NCBI GenBank assembly: GCA_002083515.1
Contig: LWDN01000022.1
Span: forward strand, 1 to 64,000
Direction: 5' to 3'
Length of the DNA stretch: 64,000 bases
Origin: Proteobacteria bacterium HN_bin10
GTDB taxonomy: Bacteria; Pseudomonadota; Alphaproteobacteria; Caulobacterales; Aquidulcibacteraceae
The first letter of the stretch is position 1, and each line of letters opens with the position of its first letter. Below are positions 33,553 through 40,640 of the stretch, in pieces. The position numbers were made by a program, and so were the translations under genes. Under the pieces are notes generated by a model, which made no database searches, was not told the DNA's origin, and worked only from the letters and a program-made list of their open reading frames with translations.

Positions 33553-33780
33553 ATGGACCAGTTTCCCCGCATCACCCACGCGCCCGACATGATGGGCGGC
33601 AAGGCCTGCATCCGCGGTATGCGCGTGACGGTTGCGATGATCGTCGGGCAGATCGCGGCGGGTCGGACAGCGGACGATCTGCTGCGCGACTACCCTTATC
33701 TCGAACGGGCCGATATTGATGAGGCTCTGCGCTATGCGGCGTGGTTGGCTGAGGAGCGAGAACTCGCCGCGGCGCCGTGA
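33553..33780 (+). CDS. DUF433 antitoxin (VapB-like)
   Basis: A 75-residue DUF433 protein: the core RITHAPDMMGGKACIRGMRV, TVAMIVGQIAAGRTADDLLRDYPYL and the final ADIDEALRYAAWL helix. DUF433 proteins have a helix-turn-helix and commonly pair with PIN-fold toxins. Its last bases overlap the PIN gene GTG start, giving a coupled pair. Likely represses its own promoter. Confidence 0.88.
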   Translation: MDQFPRITHAPDMMGGKACIRGMRVTVAMIVGQIAAGRTADDLLRDYPYLERADIDEALRYAAWLAEERELAAAP

Positions 33781-34142
33781 AGTTCGTCATTGACATGAAC
33801 CTCTCGCCACGTTGGGCGGCGTTTCTCCGTCAGGCTGGATTTGAGGCCAGTCATTGGTCGGAGATCGGCGCAGCGGCGGCGCCGGACGGCGAAGTGCTGG
33901 CGCATGCGCGTGCGAACGGGCTGGTGCTGGTCACGCACGATCTCGATTTCAGCGCCATCCTCGCAGCGAGCGGCGGCATAGCGCCCAGCGTCGTGCAAAT
34001 TCGTGGCGCCGATCTTGAACCGGATACGCTCGGCCAGAGGCTGGTCGCTGCGTTGCGGAAGGCTGAGGATGCGTTCGCGTCCGGCGCCGTTCTGAGCATC
34101 GACGTCAAGCGCGCCCGGCTGCGCGCACTGCCATTGCGTTGA
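33777..34142 (+). CDS. DUF5615 PIN-like ribonuclease toxin
   Basis: 121 residues; PIN-like fold of the DUF5615 family. Acidic residues likely at the metal site are D6 (FVIDMNLSPRW), D37/E39 (APDGEVLAHAR) and D55/D57 (VTHDLDFSAI). Such toxins cleave RNA when freed from the antitoxin encoded directly upstream. GTG start inside the antitoxin stop. Activity is inferred from family. Confidence 0.85.
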   Translation: MKFVIDMNLSPRWAAFLRQAGFEASHWSEIGAAAAPDGEVLAHARANGLVLVTHDLDFSAILAASGGIAPSVVQIRGADLEPDTLGQRLVAALRKAEDAFASGAVLSIDVKRARLRALPLR

Positions 34143-34152
34143 GGGATTGGCG

Positions 34153-34758
34153 ATGGTCGTAGTGCGGGAGGCGCGCGCCAGCGAACTCGACACGGCGTCA
34201 GCGGTGCTTACAGACGCGTTTGTGGATGAAGCAGGCCTAAATTATTGGCTCCGGCAAGGCGCCGCCAAGACGGAGGCTCGCCGAAAATTCTTCGACGCGG
34301 TGGTTCGCACCATGCTGCATCCAAGACGTGACGTCTGGGTTGCAGAGGCTGATGGCGTGATTTCCGGCGCCGCAATCTGGCTCGGGCCCGGGTTGAAGGC
34401 CTTCGATTTCCCCTGGTGGCGCGAGCTTTTCTACACGCCGCTTTTCCTCTCGATTGCCGGTATGGCGGGCTTGGCGCGGGCGAAGGAGTTGGGGGCGCGG
34501 CTTGACGCGTGCCATCCGGCCGCGCCGCACGCGCATCTTCAGTTCCTGGGCGTTTCAGGCGCTGTGCAGGGACAAGGCGTGGGCTCGACGATGCTGAAGA
34601 CCATGCTGGCGCCGCTCGATGCGGCCGGAATGGCGGCCTATCTGGAAGCCTCGACCGAGCGAAACGTGGCGCTCTATGCGCGCCATGGTTTCGAGGTGAC
34701 GGACGAATTCGATCTGCCGGGCCTGCGCTTCTGGTGCATGACACGGCTGCCGCGTTAG
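34153..34758 (+). CDS. GNAT-family N-acetyltransferase
   Basis: A 201-residue acyl-CoA-dependent transferase. The acetyl-CoA loop is FLGVSGAVQGQGVGSTML (V-x-x-x-x-Q-G-x-G pattern), and the C-terminal YLEASTERNVALYARHGFEV is the typical closing motif. ATG 34153 is chosen over TTG 34147. It begins ten bases after the toxin gene but is probably unrelated. Substrate not predictable. Confidence 0.85.
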   Translation: MVVVREARASELDTASAVLTDAFVDEAGLNYWLRQGAAKTEARRKFFDAVVRTMLHPRRDVWVAEADGVISGAAIWLGPGLKAFDFPWWRELFYTPLFLSIAGMAGLARAKELGARLDACHPAAPHAHLQFLGVSGAVQGQGVGSTMLKTMLAPLDAAGMAAYLEASTERNVALYARHGFEVTDEFDLPGLRFWCMTRLPR

Positions 34759-34796
34759 CCGCGATCAAGATGGACCGCTGCGCAGCGCTCGACGGT

Positions 34797-35114
34797 TTAG
34801 AACTCGGCGGCGTTAAGACCGAAACGACGACCAACAGCCGCGATTTTGGGAATGAGTTCAAGTCTCGTGGATAGGGGCGAGTTTACCACAGCACATCTGG
34901 AACGGGATTCGACCGTGAACATGCGCCCCTCGTCGTCGGCGCCAAATTGTTCATCCAGAGCGCGGCAAAAGCCGTCAATATCCGCGTCGCCAAGAGCAGG
35001 ATGATCGCCGGTTGCGGCGAATTCTGAGGTGATTTGCGAGAACGTCACGCCCTTCCGCTTCGCGGCGGTGTCGTATTCGTCAGACCACTTCCATAGGAGA
35101 AGGTTCCAAGTCAT
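34797..35114 (-). CDS. Hypothetical protein
   Basis: 105 residues. The N-terminus MTWNLLLWKWSDEYDTAAKRK, then a charged middle (GDHPALGDADIDGFCRAL) and a C-terminal basic part. No family recognised with certainty; the WxW/aromatic start recalls small proteins of unknown function near immunity-type loci. Base composition is a little less GC-rich than the neighbours. Followed downstream by the GNAT on the other strand. Confidence 0.5.
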   Translation of the reverse strand: MTWNLLLWKWSDEYDTAAKRKGVTFSQITSEFAATGDHPALGDADIDGFCRALDEQFGADDEGRMFTVESRSRCAVVNSPLSTRLELIPKIAAVGRRFGLNAAEF

Positions 35115-35189
35115 GTGCCGAACTCACGGTTGAACGGCTTATGCACGAATAGCCGAAGCGAGCCAATGACCGCTCACGGCGAAGCGGAC

Positions 35190-36074
35190 TCACGATCCAG
35201 CCTTATCTCCAGCACTCCGCTCTTTCGTCCCCAGCGCATCGGCCAATCGCGCTTTCGCGCTTCCAGGTTTCAGCGGCTGCTGCTGGCTTTCGTGCGGCGA
35301 CCAGCCTGTGGCGGTGAGAATTTCGAACGTGGCGCGGACGCGGCCGTCCTCATCGGCATGCCGTTCGCGATAGATGTCGAACGTGCGCGCGAGAATGCGG
35401 CGGCTCAACGAGCGCGGGCTGCGTTCGCGCAGCGCCGAGGTTTCGCCCATGGCGCGGAGATCGGCCAGCAAACGCATGGGTTCGGCGTAGCGAACCTTAA
35501 TCACGTCGCGATCCGCCGCTGGCAGCGCGAATCCGGCGCGCTGCAGCAGGCCGGCGAGGTCTTGCAGGCCAGCGAAGGGCGACACGCGCGGGCCGGCGCC
35601 GCCGGTCAGTTCGGACTCGGCCTCGATCAGCGAGAGCCGCAGCTCGTTCAAGGTGTCGCCGCCAAGTAACGAGGCGAGCAGCAGGCCGTCGGGCTTCAGC
35701 GCCAGACGCAGCTGGATCAGCGCGCCCGGCAGGTCGTTGACCCAGTGCAGCGCCAGCGGCGAGACGATCAGATCGAAGGCGCCGGGGGCGAACGGCAGGT
35801 GCTCGGGATCGATCAGATCGAGGCCGGTTTCGAGGATGGCGCCGAGGCGGTCCGAGAGGGCGGGCCGCGCCCGCACCTCCTCCGAGAATAGACCGCCGCC
35901 GCCTAGCGACAGCACGCGCTCGAAGGAGCGGGGGATGGCCTCGAGCCGATCCGCCAGATCGGCCGCCACGCGGGCATGCAGAAATGACGCCTCGCGAAAC
36001 GTCGGTCGCGCTCGGCGCTTGCGTTGTCGTACAAGACGTGGCTCGAATGGACCCAGACTGGCGGGATCGCTCAT
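35190..36074 (-). CDS. SAM-dependent methyltransferase, NDUFAF5/BioC-like
   Basis: A 294-residue class I methyltransferase. The SAM loop is VLSLGGGGLFSEEV (unusual extra glycines) and the later motif LIVSPLALHWVNDLPGAL matches the family containing human complex I assembly factor NDUFAF5 and BioC. Start ATG 36074 overlaps the divergent comF start by two bases. In alphaproteobacteria this gene frequently neighbours comF and grx. Whether it acts on complex I or elsewhere is not known. Confidence 0.85.
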   Translation of the reverse strand: MSDPASLGPFEPRLVRQRKRRARPTFREASFLHARVAADLADRLEAIPRSFERVLSLGGGGLFSEEVRARPALSDRLGAILETGLDLIDPEHLPFAPGAFDLIVSPLALHWVNDLPGALIQLRLALKPDGLLLASLLGGDTLNELRLSLIEAESELTGGAGPRVSPFAGLQDLAGLLQRAGFALPAADRDVIKVRYAEPMRLLADLRAMGETSALRERSPRSLSRRILARTFDIYRERHADEDGRVRATFEILTATGWSPHESQQQPLKPGSAKARLADALGTKERSAGDKAGS

Positions 36075-36834
36075 GGGTTCATCCTATCGCGCGCGGGGCG
36101 CATTTCGGAAACGCGGCGTGATCTCGCGGCTGTCGGATTTGATCTGGCCGCCGCGCTCCCTGCTTTCGGATGCCATCGTGGATCGTCCCGGAGTGATCGA
36201 GGCCGAACTCTGGAGCGAGCTTCGATTCTTGGCCGAGCCCCAATGCGCCTGCTGCGGCTTCCCGCTGCCCGAGGGCGCCAATCCGGGGGATTTCTGCGGC
36301 GCCTGCTCGGCCCGCAAGCCTGCATACGCCACGGCGCGCGCGGCTTTGGCCTATGACGACCATGCCCGGCGCCTGGTGCTCGACCTCAAGCGGGGCGGGC
36401 GCCGCGACGGGCTGCCCGTGTTCGCGAAATGGATGGCGAGCGCCGCCGCGGATGCGCTGGCGAAGGCGGATTTCGTTGCCCCGGTCCCGATGCACTGGAC
36501 CCGGCTGGCGGTGCGCAGTTTCAACCAGGCCGCCTGGCTCGCCCAAGGCCTGGCCCGCGCCGGCGGCAAGCCGTGGAAGCCGGGGGCTCTCCGGCGCGTT
36601 AAGAGACGGAAGAGTCAAGCCGGGCTCTCCGCCTCGGAACGGCGCAGGAACGTGGGCGGCGCGATCAAGGCGTGGGGCCGCCATGAGGGCAAAACGATCC
36701 TTGTGGTTGACGACGTTTTCACCACCGGAGCGACTTTGGAGGCGTGCGCCCGTGCATTGCGTAAAGCTGGGGCTGCAGAAGTGCATGCAGTGACCCTGGC
36801 GCGCGTTGTTAGGCCAATTGATATCTCTATCTGA
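36073..36834 (+). CDS. ComF-family phosphoribosyltransferase-like protein
   Basis: 253 residues. A zinc ribbon from C58/C60-C61 (CACCGF) and C75/C78 (CGAC) precedes a phosphoribosyltransferase fold with the PRPP-loop ILVVDDVFTTGAT near residue 215. ComF relatives are linked to DNA uptake in naturally competent bacteria. ATG 36073 is chosen because the longer upstream frame lies in the divergent methyltransferase. Followed by grx after 18 bases. Confidence 0.88.
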   Translation: MGSSYRARGAFRKRGVISRLSDLIWPPRSLLSDAIVDRPGVIEAELWSELRFLAEPQCACCGFPLPEGANPGDFCGACSARKPAYATARAALAYDDHARRLVLDLKRGGRRDGLPVFAKWMASAAADALAKADFVAPVPMHWTRLAVRSFNQAAWLAQGLARAGGKPWKPGALRRVKRRKSQAGLSASERRRNVGGAIKAWGRHEGKTILVVDDVFTTGATLEACARALRKAGAAEVHAVTLARVVRPIDISI

Positions 36835-36852
36835 CATGTTTCGAGTCGGATC

Positions 36853-37110
36853 ATGGCCCAGGTAACCGTCTACACCCGCGCCTTTTGCCCCTTCTGCACG
36901 CGCGCCATCGCGCTGTTGCGGCGCAAGGGGGTTGAGGTGAAGGAGATCGACGCCACTGGCTGCCCGCAGACGCGCCAAGAGATGATCCAGCGCTCGGGGC
37001 GCTGGACCTTCCCGCAGATCTTCGTTGGCGACCGCCACGTCGGCGGTTGCGACGATCTTCATGCGCTCGATCAAAGCGGCGGCCTCGACCCGCTGTTGGC
37101 GTTGCGCTGA
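36853..37110 (+). CDS. grxC: Glutaredoxin 3-type (Grx)
   Basis: An 85-residue dithiol glutaredoxin with active site C12-P-F-C15 (AFCPFCTRA), the cis-proline segment WTFPQIFVGDRHVGGCDDL and a terminal short helix. It uses glutathione made by GshB (gene in this window) to reduce disulfides. The TGA stop overlaps the ATG of the next gene by one base, forming a tight operon with comF, the nitrilase-like gene, and DUF1178. Confidence 0.93.
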   Translation: MAQVTVYTRAFCPFCTRAIALLRRKGVEVKEIDATGCPQTRQEMIQRSGRWTFPQIFVGDRHVGGCDDLHALDQSGGLDPLLALR

Positions 37111-37937
37111 TGCGCAAGCTGCGTGTAGCCGCGGTGCAACTCCGTTCGGGTATTGAGCCCGCGGCCAATCGCGAAGCGGCGATGCCATTGCTGCGCGAGG
37201 CGGCCTCGGCCGGCGCACGCTTCATCGCGACGCCCGAGTGCACCATGGTGCTTGATCGCGATAAGCCGCGCATGCTGAAGACCATTCAGTCGGCGCAAAT
37301 CGAAAGCGAGATCAAGGCCTGGGGCGCTGCGGCGCAAGAGCTGGGGGTCTGGTTGTTGTTGGGCTCCGGCTCTATCGATGCCGGCGCCGGCAAAGTGTGG
37401 AACCGCTCGTTCGTGTTCGATCCGAGCGGCAGGATCGCCGCCACCTATGACAAGATCAATCTGTTCGACGTGACGCTCGGCGGCGGCGAAACCTACCGCG
37501 AGAGCGATACATTCGCCGGCGGTTCGCGGGCGGTGCTCGTCGCCGGCCCGATGGACGCCAAGATCGGTCTGACCATCTGCTACGACGTGCGCTTCGCGCC
37601 GCTCTACAGCGCGCTGGCGCGCGCGGGCGCCGAGATCATCGCCGTGCCGGCCGCGTTCACCGTGCCCACCGGCCAGGCGCATTGGGAGACGCTGTTGCGC
37701 GCGCGCGCCATCGAGACGCATTGCTACGTCATCGCTCCGGCTCAAGGCGGCAAGCACGAGGACGGGCGTTCGACCTATGGTCATTCGCTGATCATCGATC
37801 CGTGGGGCAAGGTGCTGGCCAAGCTCGATTCAGACGAGCCGGGTTACATTACGGCCGATCTCGACCTAGAAGCGGTCTCAGCAGCGCGGGCCAAAATCCC
37901 CGCGTGGCAGGGCGGGCGCGACTTCACGGGACCATGA
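37110..37937 (+). CDS. Carbon-nitrogen hydrolase, Nit2/omega-amidase-like
   Basis: 275 residues. The catalytic triad of the nitrilase superfamily is E43 (TPECTM), K115 (YDKINLFDV) and C157 (LTICYDVRF). It belongs to the Nit1/Nit2 branch that repairs deaminated glutathione or hydrolyses omega-amides; the adjacent glutaredoxin makes a glutathione-related role attractive (inference). ATG 37110 overlaps the grx stop. Tightly followed by DUF1178. Confidence 0.9.
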   Translation: MRKLRVAAVQLRSGIEPAANREAAMPLLREAASAGARFIATPECTMVLDRDKPRMLKTIQSAQIESEIKAWGAAAQELGVWLLLGSGSIDAGAGKVWNRSFVFDPSGRIAATYDKINLFDVTLGGGETYRESDTFAGGSRAVLVAGPMDAKIGLTICYDVRFAPLYSALARAGAEIIAVPAAFTVPTGQAHWETLLRARAIETHCYVIAPAQGGKHEDGRSTYGHSLIIDPWGKVLAKLDSDEPGYITADLDLEAVSAARAKIPAWQGGRDFTGP

Positions 37938-38359
37938 TCAGATACGATCTCCGGTGCGAGAACGGCGACGAGTTCGAGGCCTGGTTCGGCTCGATCGCCG
38001 ATTACGACAAGCAGGCGGACGCCGGCTTGGTCGAATGTCCGCATTGCGGTTCGAAGCACGTGACCAAAGCGCCGATGGCGCCAGCGGTACAAACGGCCCG
38101 CTCAAAGGAAGCCAAGAAGGAACGCGCCGTCGCCATGGCGATGGCGGCCAAGGTGCGCGAACACATCAAGGACAATTTCGATTATGTCGGCGACAAGTTC
38201 GCCGATGAAGCGCGCAAGATGCATTCGGGCGAGAGCGAAGAGCGCGCAATCTGGGGCGAAGCCACACCGGAGGAGGCGCGTGAACTGGCGGAAGAAGGCA
38301 TCCCCGCTGCGCCGCTGCCGCCTGAACTCGCGCCTGTGCAGTCGAAGAAGTTGAACTGA
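37934..38359 (+). CDS. DUF1178 protein
   Basis: A 141-residue DUF1178 protein. The N-terminal MIRYDLRCENGDEFEAWFGS and a zinc-ribbon-like ECPHCGSKHVTKAPMAP are the core; the C-terminal half is a helical, charged region (HSGESEERAIWGEATPEEA). Function unknown. DUF1178 follows the nitrilase-like gene in many alphaproteobacteria. ATG 37934 overlaps the upstream stop by four bases. Confidence 0.9.
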   Translation: MIRYDLRCENGDEFEAWFGSIADYDKQADAGLVECPHCGSKHVTKAPMAPAVQTARSKEAKKERAVAMAMAAKVREHIKDNFDYVGDKFADEARKMHSGESEERAIWGEATPEEARELAEEGIPAAPLPPELAPVQSKKLN

Positions 38360-38362
38360 AAT

Positions 38363-38504
38363 CTTGGACCGCCTGCGCCCGTGCCGGTGCGGTGCCAAAC
38401 CATCCGAGTTGGAGCGCACGCTTCCAAGCGCGCATGCGGGCTGGAAGCCCGCGATCCAACCTCTGTCCGCCCGTGCAGGCCGGCAAGGGCGCCGGCGGTC
38501 CAAG
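38363..38504. repeat. Nested palindromic elements between DUF1178 and ubiG
   Basis: An outer inverted repeat CTTGGACCGCC (38363-38373) and GGCGGTCCAAG (38494-38504) encloses a double-hairpin element (38408-38460). That element is GTTGGAGCGC...GCGATCCAAC bordering two stems, the second being GCGGGCT-GGA-AGCCCGC. It fills the convergent gap of 149 bases, so it may end both transcripts. The internal element shares its architecture with the one inside the cysteine desulfurase gene (50750-50797). Confidence 0.7.
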
Positions 38505-38508
38505 AAAG

Positions 38509-39243
38509 TCAGCGCCGCCCCGCCATCATGTAGTTCACGTCGATGTCGCGCGAGATCGTCCAGCCGCTGCCGAGCGGCTGGTAGGTGATCCCGACGGGTT
38601 CATCCCACTGCAGCGTTGGCGCGCCGATGCGGATTTCTTCGGGCGTGACGAGCTTGTCGTAATCGTGCGCGCCTTCGGGGGCCCATTTGAGGATGCGCTC
38701 GGCGCCGGCGATGGCGAGCGCGCGGGCTTTCGGCGTGCGATTGATGGTGGAGAGAATGAGTAGGCCGCCAGGCGCGACGAGGGCGCTGGAGGCGGAGAGG
38801 AAGGCGTTCACGTCGGCGACGTGTTCGATGATTTCGAGCGCTGTCACCAGCTCGAATTGCGCGCCGCGTTCGACCAGCGCTTCGGCGGTCGTGCACTGGA
38901 AATCGATGTCGAGGCCGGCTTGCTCCGCGTAAGCACGCGCTGCGCCGATGGCTTCGGCGGACGCGTCGATGGCGGTGAGCTTGGCGCCCATGCGCGCGAG
39001 CGGCGCTGAGACCAGGCCGCCGCCGCAGCCGAGATCGAGGGTTGCGACGCCATCGAGCGGGCGCAGCTTCTTTGCTCCCCCGCTTGCGGGGGAAGAAAAA
39101 TGCCTCGTCGCGACATCGCGGATGTATTGAAGCCGCACCGGGTTGAGCCGATGCAGTGCGCCGAACGGACCTTTGGGGTTCCACCACTCAGCCGCAAGCG
39201 CGCTGAACTTGGCGATCTCGGCGGGGTCGATCGTGGCGGCCAT
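38509..39243 (-). CDS. ubiG: Ubiquinone biosynthesis O-methyltransferase UbiG
   Basis: A 244-residue enzyme that methylates the polyprenyl-dihydroxybenzoate and demethylubiquinol oxygens. WWNPKGPFGALHRLNPVRL is the UbiG signature; SAM binding is at DLGCGGGLVSAPLA (70-83) and ALEIIEHVADV. Between residues 49 and 58 a short extra stretch (FSSPASGGAK) is encoded by a palindrome absent from typical UbiG. Length is otherwise standard. Divergent from lysC. Confidence 0.95.
   Translation of the reverse strand: MAATIDPAEIAKFSALAAEWWNPKGPFGALHRLNPVRLQYIRDVATRHFSSPASGGAKKLRPLDGVATLDLGCGGGLVSAPLARMGAKLTAIDASAEAIGAARAYAEQAGLDIDFQCTTAEALVERGAQFELVTALEIIEHVADVNAFLSASSALVAPGGLLILSTINRTPKARALAIAGAERILKWAPEGAHDYDKLVTPEEIRIGAPTLQWDEPVGITYQPLGSGWTISRDIDVNYMMAGRR
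39076..39093 (-). repeat. In-frame palindrome within ubiG
   Basis: TCCCCCGC-TT-GCGGGGGA (39076-39093) is a perfect 8-bp-stem palindrome. It is similar in style to the GGGGGAGG intergenic elements and contributes an extra stretch of about ten residues (SSPASGGAK) just before the first SAM motif. Confidence 0.7.
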
Positions 39244-39348
39244 CTTCTATCCAGATCGGCGCGCGGGGGAGGTCGGTCAAGGCGTATCGCTAAAGCCCGG
39301 AAGCGTGCTAATGCCGCTCCTAACGCTTCGGAAAACGACATTCTCCCC

Positions 39349-40611
39349 ATGTCTCGATTGGTGATGAAGTTCGGTGGCACGTCCGTGGGCGACGTGGACC
39401 GCATCGCCCGCGTCGCGCGCATCGTCGCGGCTGAGCGAAGGCCCGGGCAGGGCTTGGCGGTTGTGGTGTCGGCGATGTCGGGCGAGACCGACCGGCTGGT
39501 CGGCCTTGCGCGCGCCGCCGCCGGCGAGGGCGGCAATGGCCCCACCGTGCCGGCAGCTGATTTCAACGACGAGTACGATGTGGTTGTCTCGACCGGCGAG
39601 CAGGTGACCACAGGTCTTCTCGCGCTGGCCTTGCGCCGGATCGGCGTGCCCGCGCGTTCGTGGCAGAATTGGCAGATTCCGTTCCGCACCGATGCGGCGC
39701 ACGCGATGGCGCGTGTGGCTGAGATTCCGGAGGAGATCATAGGCGCCTCCATCGATGAGGGCGTGGTCGCGGTCGTGCCAGGCTTCCAGGGGATCACTGA
39801 AGAAAACCGTATCACGACGCTCGGGCGCGGCGGGTCGGATACGTCGGCAGTGGCGCTCGCCGCCGCGCTGAAGGCGGAACGCTGCGACATCTACACCGAT
39901 GTCGACGGTGTCTACACCACCGACCCGCGCATCGTCGCCAAGGCGCAGCGGATCGAGAAGATCTCCTACGAGGAGATGCTGGAATTGGCGTCAGCGGGCG
40001 CGAAAGTGCTGCAGACGCGCTCAGTCGAGTTGGCCTTTGCCAAGCGCGTGCCCGTGCGCGTGCTTTCGAGTTTCGTCGAGCCGGGGGCGCCGAACCCCGG
40101 CACATTGGTTTGCCCCGAGGATGAGATCGTGGAAAAGCAAGTTGTCTCCGGCGTCGCCTATTCGCGCGACGAAGCGAAGGTCACGCTCCTTGGCGTCGAG
40201 GATCACCCGGGCGTGGCGGCGGAGATTTTCAGCAAGCTCGCCGACGCCAACATCAATGTCGACATGATCGTGCAAAGCGAGGCGCGCCAGCCCGAGCGCC
40301 AGAACATCCTGTTCACCTGCCCAGATCGAGACGCGGCGCGCGCGGCCGAAGCCATCGAGACGATCAAGGCCAAGATCGGCGTGGAAGAGGTGCACGTTCG
40401 CCGCGACGTGGCCAAAGTGTCGGTGATCGGCATCGGCATGCGCAGCCAGGTCGGCGTTGCGCGCACCATGTTTGCGGCGCTGGCGCAGAAGGGCATCAAC
40501 ATCGAAGCCATCGCCACGTCCGAGATCAAGATTTCAGTCTTGATCGACGCCGCGTACACGGAATTGGCGGTGCGGGCGCTGCACAGCGCTTATGGACTGG
40601 ACGCCGCCTAA
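39349..40611 (+). CDS. lysC: Aspartate kinase
   Basis: A 420-residue enzyme for the first step of the aspartate family (Lys, Met, Thr). The kinase motif VMKFGGTSVGDVDRI opens it; further conserved pieces are TTLGRGGSDTSAVALA and CDIYTDVDGVYTTDPRI. Two ACT domains (from about 265 to the end) bind the feedback effector; VTLLGVEDHPGVAAEIFS and VSVIGIGMRSQVGVARTMF mark them. ATG 39349 gives the usual N-terminus; the frame is open further upstream into ubiG on the other strand. Confidence 0.95.
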   Translation: MSRLVMKFGGTSVGDVDRIARVARIVAAERRPGQGLAVVVSAMSGETDRLVGLARAAAGEGGNGPTVPAADFNDEYDVVVSTGEQVTTGLLALALRRIGVPARSWQNWQIPFRTDAAHAMARVAEIPEEIIGASIDEGVVAVVPGFQGITEENRITTLGRGGSDTSAVALAAALKAERCDIYTDVDGVYTTDPRIVAKAQRIEKISYEEMLELASAGAKVLQTRSVELAFAKRVPVRVLSSFVEPGAPNPGTLVCPEDEIVEKQVVSGVAYSRDEAKVTLLGVEDHPGVAAEIFSKLADANINVDMIVQSEARQPERQNILFTCPDRDAARAAEAIETIKAKIGVEEVHVRRDVAKVSVIGIGMRSQVGVARTMFAALAQKGINIEAIATSEIKISVLIDAAYTELAVRALHSAYGLDAA

Positions 40612-40640
40612 AGCGGCGATTTGGAGGGCGTTGAACGGCC

